DNA of 64,000 bases from Burkholderiales bacterium (GTDB taxonomy: Bacteria > Pseudomonadota > Gammaproteobacteria > Burkholderiales > Burkholderiaceae_E), in contig JAPLQE010000058.1 in NCBI GenBank assembly GCA_026399835.1, positions 62,001-126,000 on the forward strand. The letters are read 5' to 3'. A program made the position numbers and the translations under genes. The notes beneath the pieces were generated by a model. It did not search any database. It was not told where the DNA came from and worked only from the letters and a program-made list of their open reading frames with translations. Shown here piece by piece: positions 1 to 8,381 of this stretch (positions are counted from its first letter, which is position 1; each line of letters begins with the position of its first letter).

Positions 1-438
1 ACCGAGGCACTGCTGGCGCACCGGGCGGTGGCGGTCGGCGGCACCTCGCGGCTGACGCCCTCGCGCAGCTCGGGGCTGCTCGCGGGCCAGGAGACGCTGA
101 CCGTCGCCACGGCCGAGCAGAAGGTGGCGATGCAGGTCGCCGGGCTCGGCGTGGGCTGGATCCCCGAGCCCTTCGCCCGCGCTCACCTCGCCTGCGGCCG
201 CCTGGTCACGCGCCGGCCCGCCGAGCCGCGTCCGCCGGCGACCCTGCACTACGGCTGGCGGCGCGCCGATCCCGGCAATGCGCTGAAGTGGTGGCTGTCC
301 CGTCTCGAGCTGCCGCAGGTGCGCGAGCGCCTCCTGGACGGGCCGCAGTCGGCGCCGCTGCCCGACGGCAGCTGGATGGCCGCGGGTGACGCGGCCACGC
401 CGCAGACGAAGGCGCGCACCCGCAGGGCTGTCCGATGA
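1..438 (+). CDS. LysR-family transcriptional regulator, C-terminal fragment
   Basis: The reading frame is open from the first base, so the 5' end lies outside the window. What remains is the end of a LysR effector-binding domain. The stretch [20 protein letters not shown] followed by [16 protein letters not shown] is the usual late part of that domain, in which a co-inducer pocket is completed before a short C-terminal helix. The N-terminal helix-turn-helix is not visible, so the target cannot be judged. The last about 30 residues are alanine/arginine-rich and not conserved in type. The stop overlaps the start of gluQRS in an ATGA arrangement, which suggests co-transcription or simple packing. 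Confidence 0.8.
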   Translation, partial: TEALLAHRAVAVGGTSRLTPSRSSGLLAGQETLTVATAEQKVAMQVAGLGVGWIPEPFARAHLACGRLVTRRPAEPRPPATLHYGWRRADPGNALKWWLSRLELPQVRERLLDGPQSAPLPDGSWMAAGDAATPQTKARTRRAVR

Positions 439-1346
439 ACGCCGCCGACGGCGGCTACGTCGGTCGCTTCGCCCCCTCCCCCACCGGACCGCTGCACGCC
501 GGATCGGTGGCGGCGGCGCTCGCCTCGTGGCTCGATGCCCGCGCGCACGGGGGGCGCTGGCTGCTGCGGATCGAGGACATCGACCCGCCGCGCGAGCAGC
601 CGGGCGCGACCGCGGCCATCCTCGACACGCTGACCCGTCTGGGCCTGCACGCCGACGGCGAGCCGGTCCTGCAGTCGGCGCGCGGCGCGTGCTACGCGGC
701 CGCGCTCGATGCCCTGGTCGCACGCGGCCTCGCGTACCCCTGCGGCTGCACCCGCCGGGAGATCGCGGACTCGCAGCAGCGCGCCGGGCCGGCCGCGGCC
801 CGCCATGGCGAGCTCGTCTACCCGGGCACCTGCCGCCATGGGCTGCCCCAGGGGCGCACGCCGCGCGCCTGGCGGCTGCGCGTGCCCGCGGGCACGGTCC
901 GGATCGACGACCGGCTGCTCGGCGTCACCCAGCAGGACGTCGCCGCCGAAGTCGGCGACTTCGTGCTGCGGCGCGCCGACGGGCTGTGGGCCTACCAGCT
1001 CGCGGTGGTGGTCGATGACGCGGCCCAGGGGGTCACAGACGTCGTGCGCGGCGCCGACCTCGCCGGCTCGACCGCCCGGCAGGTGGTGCTCGCACGTGCG
1101 CTCGGCGTGCCCTCGCCGCGTTGGCTTCACGTGCCGGTGGTGGCCGGCGAGGACGGCGACAAGCTGTCGAAGCAGAACGGCGCGAACGCGATCGACGCGG
1201 CCCGTCCGCTGCCGGCGCTCGATGCGGCGATGCGCCACCTGGGCTTCGAGCCGCCCGCCGTCCGCGAGCGCGACGCCTGGCTCGCCGAGGCCACCCGGCG
1301 GTGGGCGGCCCGCTTCGGACCGCAGGCCGGCGCGGCCCGCCGCTGA
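435..1346 (+). CDS. gluQ: Glutamyl-Q tRNA(Asp) synthetase
   Basis: This 303-residue enzyme is a shortened glutamyl-tRNA synthetase that attaches glutamate to queuosine in the wobble position of tRNA(Asp). Near the N-terminus [13 protein letters not shown] is the HIGH-class signature of class I synthetases, and [11 protein letters not shown] follows as in GluRS. A cysteine cluster (CGC about residue 97 and a later YPGTC) fits the zinc site of the family. DKLSKQNGA near residue 240 is the KMSKS-like loop. The protein ends soon after, without an anticodon-binding domain, and its length matches GluQRS rather than GltX. The start overlaps the upstream LysR stop by four bases. It is convergent with the helicase gene, leaving only three bases between the two stops. 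Confidence 0.95.
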   Translation: MNAADGGYVGRFAPSPTGPLHAGSVAAALASWLDARAHGGRWLLRIEDIDPPREQPGATAAILDTLTRLGLHADGEPVLQSARGACYAAALDALVARGLAYPCGCTRREIADSQQRAGPAAARHGELVYPGTCRHGLPQGRTPRAWRLRVPAGTVRIDDRLLGVTQQDVAAEVGDFVLRRADGLWAYQLAVVVDDAAQGVTDVVRGADLAGSTARQVVLARALGVPSPRWLHVPVVAGEDGDKLSKQNGANAIDAARPLPALDAAMRHLGFEPPAVRERDAWLAEATRRWAARFGPQAGAARR

Positions 1347-1349
1347 GGC

Positions 1350-2957
1350 TCAGGCCTTCTTGACACCGCCGAGAAGGGCTGCGACCGGACGGGCACCACG
1401 CCGCGGCGCGGGACGCGCGGCCTCGGTCGCTGCGGCGCCTGAGGCGGCATCGGCCGTCTGCCCCGCGATGCCGGCGTCCGGCTCGTAGGGCTTCGAGAAG
1501 AAGGGATCGTCGCGCAGGCGCGGTGCCGCCGGCGGCACCGGCGGCCGCGCACGCGTGGAACGGTCGTCGTCGCGCTCGCGGCTGCGGCGCGGGCGCTCGG
1601 TGTCGCGCTCCGGCCGCTCGGCGCGCTCCGGCCGCTCGGCGCGCGAGGCCCGCTCGGCGGGTTCCGCCCGCGGCTCGCGCTCGGCGGCAACCGGCTGCGG
1701 CGCACGCTCGGTGCCCTCGGCCGGCGGCACGGCGCTGTCGCTGCGCGAGGGACGCTCGCTGCGCCCTTCACGACGCATCGAGCGAGGCCCGGCATCGACC
1801 GCCATGTCCTCGACCGGCAGCTTGCTCTTGACCAGCTTCTCGATGTCGGCGAGCAGCCGGTCGTCGTTGCTGCCCGTCATCAGCGACAGGGCCATGCCCG
1901 AGGCGCCCGCGCGGCCGGTGCGGCCGATGCGGTGCACGTAGTCCTCGGGCGAGTACGGCAGGTCGTAGTTGATGACCGCAGGCAGCTCGGCGATGTCGAG
2001 CCCGCGGGCGGCGACGTCGGTGGCCACCAGCACGACGATCTTGCCCGCCTTGAAGTCCTCGAGGGTCTTGAGCCGCTCCTGCTGGGACTTGTCGCCGTGG
2101 ATCGCGGCCGAGTTCAGGCCGTCCTTCTCGAGCTCGCGCGCCAGCCGGCCGCAGCCGATCTTGGTGTTCGAGAACACGATGACCTGCGACAGCGCGTTGT
2201 CGCGCACCAGCTTGGCGACCGCGGCGCGCTTGTGCTCCACCGACGGCACCCGGTAGACCACCTGCGTGATGTTCTCGGCCAGCGCGTTGCGGCGCGCCAC
2301 CTCGATGAGCTGCGGGTTCTTCAGGAAGCTCTCGGCCAGCTTGCGGATCTCGCCGGAGAAGGTCGCCGAGAACATCAGGTTCTGGCGGTCCTTCGACAGC
2401 AGGTTGATGATCCGCTGGATGTCCGGCAGGAAGCCCATGTCGAGCATCCGGTCGGCCTCGTCGAGCACGAGGATCTGGACCTGCGACAGGTTCGTCGTGC
2501 GCTGCTCGACGTGGTCGAGCAGCCGGCCCGGCGTGGCGACCAGCAGCTCGCAGCCGTTGCGCAGCGCGGCGATCTGCGGCTTCATGTCGACACCGCCGAA
2601 CACCACCGCGCAGCGCAGCGGCGTGTGCTTCGCGTAGGCGGCGACGTTCTGGTAGATCTGGTCGGCGAGCTCGCGGGTGGGCGCGAGCATCAGCGCACGC
2701 ACCGGATGGCGAGCCGGCGAGGCGCTGCTGCTCGCGAGCGGCAGCAGCCTGTGGATGATCGGCAGCGCGAAGCCGGCGGTCTTGCCGGTCCCGGTCTGGG
2801 CCGCACCCATGACGTCCTTGCCGGTCATCACGACCGGGATGGCCTGGGCCTGGATCGGCGTCGGCTCCCGGTAGCCGAGCTCGGCGACGGCACGGCGGAT
2901 CGGCTCGGCGAGGCCGAAGTCGTCGAAGGTGATGGGGGGTGTTTCTGTTTCGCTCAT
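1350..2957 (-). CDS. rhlE: DEAD-box ATP-dependent RNA helicase, RhlE type
   Basis: The 535-residue protein has the complete DEAD-box core: Q-motif region (TFDDFGLAEPIRRAV), AQTGTGKT (motif I), PTRELADQI, TPGRLLDHV, LDEADRMLDMGF (motif II), FSATF (motif III), ATDVAARGLDI and HRIGRTGRAG (motif VI). It unwinds short RNA duplexes, and RhlE members act in ribosome maturation and RNA turnover. The C-terminal about 130 residues are a disordered arginine/glutamate/proline-rich tail with many RPERAERPER-like runs, as expected for RNA-binding tails. The start is MSETET, where the conserved region begins. A longer frame continues upstream, but its translation looks like non-coding sequence. It is transcribed alone, with a divergent-free 139-base gap before the DUF1854 gene. 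Confidence 0.93.
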   Translation of the reverse strand: MSETETPPITFDDFGLAEPIRRAVAELGYREPTPIQAQAIPVVMTGKDVMGAAQTGTGKTAGFALPIIHRLLPLASSSASPARHPVRALMLAPTRELADQIYQNVAAYAKHTPLRCAVVFGGVDMKPQIAALRNGCELLVATPGRLLDHVEQRTTNLSQVQILVLDEADRMLDMGFLPDIQRIINLLSKDRQNLMFSATFSGEIRKLAESFLKNPQLIEVARRNALAENITQVVYRVPSVEHKRAAVAKLVRDNALSQVIVFSNTKIGCGRLARELEKDGLNSAAIHGDKSQQERLKTLEDFKAGKIVVLVATDVAARGLDIAELPAVINYDLPYSPEDYVHRIGRTGRAGASGMALSLMTGSNDDRLLADIEKLVKSKLPVEDMAVDAGPRSMRREGRSERPSRSDSAVPPAEGTERAPQPVAAEREPRAEPAERASRAERPERAERPERDTERPRRSRERDDDRSTRARPPVPPAAPRLRDDPFFSKPYEPDAGIAGQTADAASGAAATEAARPAPRRGARPVAALLGGVKKA

Positions 2958-3096
2958 CGGGGGGGCGTCCGGCCGGCTCGGCCGCAGGACGCCGAAAATC
3001 GGGCATTTTACGCCTTTTGCCCTGCCAGCGGTTCCCGGGGGCATCCGAGCCTCCGCAGGAGCCCGATCGGGCCGCGCACGGCGCTCGGCGCGGGCG

Positions 3097-3561
3097 CTAC
3101 AGGAACCGGTCGAGCAGCTTGCGGCTGGCGCGATCGAGGGCGCCGATGTCGCGCACCAGGAACTGGATGCCGTTGCGGTCGGCGACCAGCAGCGAACTGC
3201 GGGCGAGCCGGCGGATGTCCTCCTCGCCCTTGAGCACCAGCGTGGTCGGGCCACGGTCGGTGTCGATCGTCCAGGTGCTCGGCGTCGCGAAGCTCGAGAC
3301 GGCGCGGATCGCGCGGATCTCGGGGACGAACTCGCGGCTCGCCAGGTCCTCCTCGATCAGCGTGCGGCGCGCCATGTCCAGCGCCTCGAGCCGCTCGATC
3401 CAGGCGAGCTCGTGGCCGTCGGCACTCACCAGCGACAGGCCCTCGTCGGGGGCCCCGATCGGGAACGCCCGCACGGGAACCACAGCGACATGGGCCACGC
3501 CGTCCTCGCCGGTCAGCACCAGGCGGCCGAAGGGGTCGCGTGACAGCGCGAACTCAGCCAT
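3097..3561 (-). CDS. Cyanophycin-associated DUF1854 protein
   Basis: This 154-residue soluble protein has no signal peptide or membrane segment. Its sequence (FALSRDPFGRLVLT at the start, WIERLEALD in the middle, RRLARSSLLVADRNGIQFLV near the end) matches the DUF1854 family, known as a neighbour of cyanophycin synthetase genes in betaproteobacteria. Its start overlaps the stop of the ABC transporter gene by 8 bases, so the two are probably translated together. The biochemical role is unknown. The genomic association suggests it acts with the transporter in cyanophycin handling. No catalytic motif is evident. Confidence 0.85.
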   Translation of the reverse strand: MAEFALSRDPFGRLVLTGEDGVAHVAVVPVRAFPIGAPDEGLSLVSADGHELAWIERLEALDMARRTLIEEDLASREFVPEIRAIRAVSSFATPSTWTIDTDRGPTTLVLKGEEDIRRLARSSLLVADRNGIQFLVRDIGALDRASRKLLDRFL

Positions 3562-5857
3562 CGGTGTCCTCGTCGCGCCAGACCTTGTGGCGCGCCCCGT
3601 CGTCGCGCTCGTCGCCCTGGCGCACCTGCGCTTGGTACAGGCGGAAGTAGGCGCCCTCGCGGGCCATCAGCGTCTCGTGGTCGCCCACCTCGACGACCTG
3701 CCCGCGATCAAGCACCACCAGCCGGTTGGCCTTGCGCAGCGTCGACAGCCGGTGCGCGATCGCGATCGTCGTGCGGCCCTTCACCAGGTTGTCGAGCGCC
3801 TTCTGGATCTCCTTCTCGGTCTCGGTGTCGACCGCCGAGGTCGCCTCGTCGAGGATCAGGATCCGCGGATCGATCAGCAGCGCTCGCGCGATCGAGATCC
3901 GCTGGCGCTCGCCGCCCGACAGCGCCTGCCCGCGCTCGCCGACCAGCGAGTCGTAGGCGTGCGGCAGGCGCAGGATGAAGTCGTGCGCATGGGCCGCGCG
4001 CGCGGCCGCGACGATCTCGGCACGCGTCGCATCGGGCTTGCCGTAGGCGATGTTCTCCGCGATGGTGCCGAAGAACAGGAACGGCTCCTGCAGCACCAGG
4101 CCGATGTGCCGGCGGAACTGCGCGACCGGCACCGAGCGCACGTCGATGCCGTCGATGCGGACCGTGCCGTCGGTGACGTCGTAGAAGCGGCAGATCAGGT
4201 TGACCAGCGTGCTCTTGCCCGAGCCGCTGTGACCGACCAGGCCGATCATCTCGCCCGGGGCGATGTCGAGGTCGATCCCGCGGATGATCGCGCGGTTGCC
4301 GTACCGGAACGCCGCACCCTCGATCTGGATGCGGCCCTCGACCTTGGGCAGCATCACCGGGTTGGCGGGCTCGGGGACGCTCGAGACATGGTCGAGGATG
4401 TCGAAGATCCGCTTGGCGCCGGCGGCCGCCTTCTGCGTGAACGACACGATGCGGCTCATCGAGTCGAGCCGCAGGTAGAACCGCCCGATGTACGCGAGGA
4501 AGGCGGTCAGCACGCCGACGGTGATGCTGTCGCCGGCGATCTGCCAGATGCCGAAGCCCCAGACGATCAGCAGCCCGATCTCGGTCATCAGCGTGACGGT
4601 CGGCGAGAACAGCGACCACACTCGGTTCACGCGGTCGTTGACCGCGAGGTTGTGGCGGTTCGCCTCGCGGAAGCGCTCCGCCTCGCGGCTCTCCTGCGCG
4701 AACGCCTTGACCACACGGATGCCCGGGATGGTGTCGGCCAGCACGCTGGTGACCTCGGCCCAGGTCCGATCGACCTTCTCGAAGCCGGTGCGAAGCCGGT
4801 CGCGTACCAGATGGATCAGCCAGGCGATCAGCGGCAGCGGCAGCAGCGTGACGAGCGCGAGCCAGGGATCGATCGACGCGAGGATCGCGGCGGTCATCAC
4901 GATCATCAGCAGGTCGGTCGCGAAGTCGAGCAGGTGCAGCGACAGGAACAGGTTGATGCGGTCGGTCTCGGCGCCGATCCGCGCCATCAGGTCCCCGGTG
5001 CGCTTGCCGCCGAAGTACTGCAGCGACAGCCCGAGCAGGTGCTCGTAGGTCTGCGTGCGCAGGTCGGCCCCCATGCGCTCGCTGACCAGCGCGAGCGTGT
5101 AGGTCCGGGCCCAACCCAGTATCCAGGCGACCAGCGCCGCCCCGAACAGGCCGATCAGGTAGAGCCCGACTGTCTCGGGCTCGATCGGCACGCCCTTCTG
5201 GTACGGGATCAGCACCCGGTCCATCAGCGGCATGGTCAGGTAGGGCGGCACCAGGGTCGCGGCGGTGGCCAGCACCGTCAGCACGAACCCGAGCAGCAGC
5301 TGGCCGCGGTACGGGCGGGCGAAGCGCCACAGCCGGAACAGGACCCAGGTCGAGGGCGGCGCCTCGGCGGGCGCGGGCGCGCAGGCGGCGCACTCGTCGC
5401 TGCCGGCGGGCAGCACCGCCTGGCAGCGGGTGCAGCGCGGCGGCGGGCGCTCGGCGTCGGTGCCGCTCGAGCGGGCCACCTGCGCGAGCTCGAGCGCTTC
5501 GAGCAGGCGCTGCGCGGCCGTGTCGCGGCCGAGGGTGAAGCACCAGTGATCGATGCGGCGGGCCCCGTCGACCAGCTCCACCGTGCCGACGCCGGCATGG
5601 TCGCGCTTGCGCAGCATCAGGTCGTCGCGCAGCGCCCAGTCCTGCCAAGCGGAGGCCCCCGGCGCGCGGGCGCTGATGCGACGGTCGGTGACCACCACGA
5701 GGCCGTCGCCGAAGCGCAGGCGCGCGTCCAGGTCGATCTCGAGGCTGGCCAGCACGCGCTCGCCGGCGGCCAGCCGTTCGCGCACTGCGGCGCGCCATGC
5801 CCCGGGCACCACGCTGTCGGGCGCGGTCGGCGGCTGGGTGGGTTCGTTCATCTGCAT
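3554..5857 (-). CDS. Cyanophycin-associated ABC exporter, fused permease-ATPase
   Basis: The 767-residue protein has an unusual soluble N-terminus of about 180 residues with a CxxC-N10-CxxC zinc ribbon ([10 protein letters not shown] and ECAAC, near residues 141-159). A six-helix exporter-type membrane domain follows (about 180-490), then a nucleotide-binding domain. The latter shows [12 protein letters not shown] (Walker A), LVLQEPFLF (Q-loop), [15 protein letters not shown] (signature) and [12 protein letters not shown] (Walker B). This type of half-transporter works as a homodimer. Its coupled DUF1854 partner and divergent cphA genes point to a role linked to cyanophycin, but the substrate is not known. 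I chose the ATG at 5857. A GTG at 5905 and an ATG at 5851 are alternatives, and none has a strong ribosome-binding site. Confidence 0.88.
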   Translation of the reverse strand: MQMNEPTQPPTAPDSVVPGAWRAAVRERLAAGERVLASLEIDLDARLRFGDGLVVVTDRRISARAPGASAWQDWALRDDLMLRKRDHAGVGTVELVDGARRIDHWCFTLGRDTAAQRLLEALELAQVARSSGTDAERPPPRCTRCQAVLPAGSDECAACAPAPAEAPPSTWVLFRLWRFARPYRGQLLLGFVLTVLATAATLVPPYLTMPLMDRVLIPYQKGVPIEPETVGLYLIGLFGAALVAWILGWARTYTLALVSERMGADLRTQTYEHLLGLSLQYFGGKRTGDLMARIGAETDRINLFLSLHLLDFATDLLMIVMTAAILASIDPWLALVTLLPLPLIAWLIHLVRDRLRTGFEKVDRTWAEVTSVLADTIPGIRVVKAFAQESREAERFREANRHNLAVNDRVNRVWSLFSPTVTLMTEIGLLIVWGFGIWQIAGDSITVGVLTAFLAYIGRFYLRLDSMSRIVSFTQKAAAGAKRIFDILDHVSSVPEPANPVMLPKVEGRIQIEGAAFRYGNRAIIRGIDLDIAPGEMIGLVGHSGSGKSTLVNLICRFYDVTDGTVRIDGIDVRSVPVAQFRRHIGLVLQEPFLFFGTIAENIAYGKPDATRAEIVAAARAAHAHDFILRLPHAYDSLVGERGQALSGGERQRISIARALLIDPRILILDEATSAVDTETEKEIQKALDNLVKGRTTIAIAHRLSTLRKANRLVVLDRGQVVEVGDHETLMAREGAYFRLYQAQVRQGDERDDGARHKVWRDEDTDG

Positions 5858-6141
5858 GGGGTCACCCGGCGGCCGGACCGGTGCCCCTGACGGTTGCAGG
5901 GACACCGGACGGACGCCGTGCGGCCTCGCCGGGAGGCGATACCGCGGCGCGAAGGGTACCGCATAAGGGGCGGCGACCCGTTTCGCAGTGCGGCAAACCG
6001 AAGCGCGGCACGGGGACCGTCAACCGGATGCCACACGGCACGTTCTTCGGAGGACAACGACCGGCATCATCCGGTCCGGGCCGTTCCGCCCGACCGATCG
6101 CTCCGAGCGCCGCCTGCGCCGACCACCCCGCCCTCACCCAC
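5858..6141. promoter_or_regulatory. Divergent intergenic region of the cyanophycin locus
   Basis: These 284 bases separate the minus-strand transporter from plus-strand cphA' and must hold the promoters for both directions. Around 5980-5998 there is an imperfect dyad with outer arms GTTT and AAAC around a GC-rich centre, which could be an operator. No convincing -35/-10 pair stands out. The long open frames running through the region have non-coding composition. Confidence 0.35.
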
Positions 6142-8322
6142 ATGAAATCTCCCGGAGACATCCGGATCCTCGAGATCCGAACGCTGCGCGGCCCGAACCG
6201 GTGGACCTATCCGCAGGTGATCGAGGCGCTGGTGGACATCGGCGAACTCGAGGACTACCCGTCCAACACCCTGCCCGGGTTCGTCGACCGGCTGGTGGCC
6301 TGGGTGCCCAACCTGGCCGAGCACCGGTGCAGCTACGGCGAGCCCGGCGGCTTCGTGCGGCGCCTGCAGGAGGGCACCTGGCCGTGCCACATCATGGAGC
6401 ACGTGACGCTCGAGCTGCAGAACATGGCCGGCATGCCGGGCGGGTTCGGCAAGGCACGCGAGACCTCGAGCCGCGGCGTCTACAAGGTGGTGGTCAGCGC
6501 CTACCAGGACGACATCGCGCGCGCCGCCCTGCAGGAGGCCCGCGAGCTGCTGCTGGCGGCCATCGAGGACCGCGCCTACGACATGGCGGCGACGATGAAG
6601 CGGCTGCGCCGGATGGTCGACCGCCTGTGGCTCGGGCCGAGCACCGCCTGCATCGTCGAGGCCGCCGAGCAGCGCCGCATCCCGATCACCCGGCTCAACG
6701 AGGGCAACCTCGTGCAGCTCGGGCACGGCGCGAACCAGCGCCGGATCTGGACCGCAGAGACCGACCGCACCAGCGCGATCGCCGAGGGCATCTCCAAGGA
6801 CAAGGACCTGACGAAGCAGCTGCTGGCTTCGGTCGGCGTCCCGGTGCCCGAGGGCGAGTTCGTGCGCAGCGCGGCGCAGGCGCGTGACGTCGCCGAATCG
6901 CTCGGCTTCCCGGTGGTGGTCAAGCCCTACGACGGCAACCACGGGCGCGGCGTCTGCACCAACCTCATGAGCGGCGACGAGGTCGAGGCGGCCTATGCGA
7001 CCGCCCTCGAGGAAGGCTCGGGCGTGCTGGTCGAACGCTTCATCCGGGGCTACGAGCACCGCCTGCTGGTGGTCGCCGGAAAGATGGTCGCGGCGGCACG
7101 GGGCGACCTGGCCTTCGTCGTCGGTGACGGCCGCCAGACGATCCAGCAGCTGATCGACTCGCAGCTGAACTCCAGCCCGCTGCGGGGCGCGGCAGAGGAT
7201 TCGCCGCTCAATCCCGTGCGGATCGACACCGCAGCGCGCCTCGAGCTCGCCCGCCAGGGGCTCGATGCGAGCTCCGTGCTGCCCGAGGGCCAGCGCGTGC
7301 TGATCCAGCGCAACGGCAATGTCGCGATCGACTGCACCGCCGAGGTCCATCCCTCGACCGCGACGCTGGTCGCGCTGGCCGCGCGCGTGGTCGGCCTCGA
7401 CATCGCCGGCATCGACCTGGTGGCCGAGGACGTCTCGCGGCCGCTCGCCGAGCAGGCCGGTGCGGTCGTCGAGGTCAACGCGGGCCCCGGCCTGCTGATG
7501 CACCTGAGGCCGGCCGAGGGCTCGCCGCAGCCGGTCGGCGGCGCGATCGTCGACCACCTGTTCCCGCCCGGCGACGCCGGCCGCATCCCGATCGTCGGCA
7601 TCGCCGGCCATCAGGGGACGACCGAGGTCGCGCGGCTGGTCGCGCACCTGCTGCGCGGCACCGGCAAGCGGCTGGGCGTCGCCACCCGCGACGGGCTGTC
7701 CGTCGGCACGCGCACCATCCGCGGCGAAGACAGCACCGGCTGGGAGGCCGCCCGCGGCCTGCTGATGAACCGCAGCGTCGAGGCAGCGGTGTTCGAGAAC
7801 CCGCCGCGCGTCATGGCCGAGCAGGGCCTCGCCTACGACCGCTGCCTGGTCGGCGTCGTCACCTCGCTCGACCGCGAGGCGTCCTTCGAGGACCTGTGCA
7901 TCGAGGCCGGGGATCCGATGTGGGGCGTGCTGCGCACCCAGGTCGACGTCGTGCTGCCCGAGGGCACCGCGGTCCTCAACGGCGACGACGAGCAGGTCGC
8001 CGACATGGGCCGGCTGTGCGACGGGCACGTGATCCTCTACGGCCGTGAGGGCGGTGCGCCGGCGATCGTCGCGCACCGCGGCACCGGTCGTCGCGCAACC
8101 TTCGCGCGGGGCCGCGACCTCGTGCTCGCCGACAGCCGCGAGGAGATCGTCCTGGCCGGGCTCATGGCCGCGGGCGATGCCGAGGCCATCCTGCCGGCGG
8201 CCGCGGTGGCCTGGGCCCTGAGCTTCTCGCCCGAGGCGATCCGCGCCGGCATCGAGTCTTATCATGCCGGCGAGGCGACTCGCACACGCGCCGCCCGCGT
8301 GGCCCACGCCGCGTCGAACTGA
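6142..8322 (+). CDS. Cyanophycin synthetase-like protein CphA'
   Basis: The 726-residue protein has the three-part layout of cyanophycin synthetase: an N-terminal domain (LEIRTLRGPNRWTYPQVIEA), an ATP-grasp domain (about 215-480, with DKDLTKQLLASVGVPVPEG and VEVNAGPGLLMHLRP) and a C-terminal Mur-ligase-like domain. It is the shorter paralogue that precedes true cphA in several betaproteobacteria. In the Mur-ligase-like domain the ATP-binding loop reads GIAGHQGTTEV, lacking the GKT(T) core seen as GTNGKTTT in the next gene, so that second active site is probably inactive. The ATP-grasp site looks intact. The start is the ATG just before the conserved ILEIRTLRGPN, with no clear Shine-Dalgarno. 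It probably forms an operon with cphA, 59 bases downstream. Confidence 0.9.
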   Translation: MKSPGDIRILEIRTLRGPNRWTYPQVIEALVDIGELEDYPSNTLPGFVDRLVAWVPNLAEHRCSYGEPGGFVRRLQEGTWPCHIMEHVTLELQNMAGMPGGFGKARETSSRGVYKVVVSAYQDDIARAALQEARELLLAAIEDRAYDMAATMKRLRRMVDRLWLGPSTACIVEAAEQRRIPITRLNEGNLVQLGHGANQRRIWTAETDRTSAIAEGISKDKDLTKQLLASVGVPVPEGEFVRSAAQARDVAESLGFPVVVKPYDGNHGRGVCTNLMSGDEVEAAYATALEEGSGVLVERFIRGYEHRLLVVAGKMVAAARGDLAFVVGDGRQTIQQLIDSQLNSSPLRGAAEDSPLNPVRIDTAARLELARQGLDASSVLPEGQRVLIQRNGNVAIDCTAEVHPSTATLVALAARVVGLDIAGIDLVAEDVSRPLAEQAGAVVEVNAGPGLLMHLRPAEGSPQPVGGAIVDHLFPPGDAGRIPIVGIAGHQGTTEVARLVAHLLRGTGKRLGVATRDGLSVGTRTIRGEDSTGWEAARGLLMNRSVEAAVFENPPRVMAEQGLAYDRCLVGVVTSLDREASFEDLCIEAGDPMWGVLRTQVDVVLPEGTAVLNGDDEQVADMGRLCDGHVILYGREGGAPAIVAHRGTGRRATFARGRDLVLADSREEIVLAGLMAAGDAEAILPAAAVAWALSFSPEAIRAGIESYHAGEATRTRAARVAHAASN

Positions 8323-8381
8323 CGACCCTTTCCCCACCGCGGACGGCCATGTGGCCGTCCCGGACACTCTCTCCGGCAGCC

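Noticed and set aside
2958-3254. N-terminal extension of the RNA helicase frame
   Set aside because: The extra 99 residues are arginine/cysteine-rich non-coding sequence overlapping the DUF1854 gene. The family start is MSETET at 2957.
2939-5890. A plus-strand frame of 983 codons opposite the ABC transporter and DUF1854 genes
   Set aside because: The minus-strand genes have clear ABC and DUF1854 motifs; this frame is non-coding in composition.
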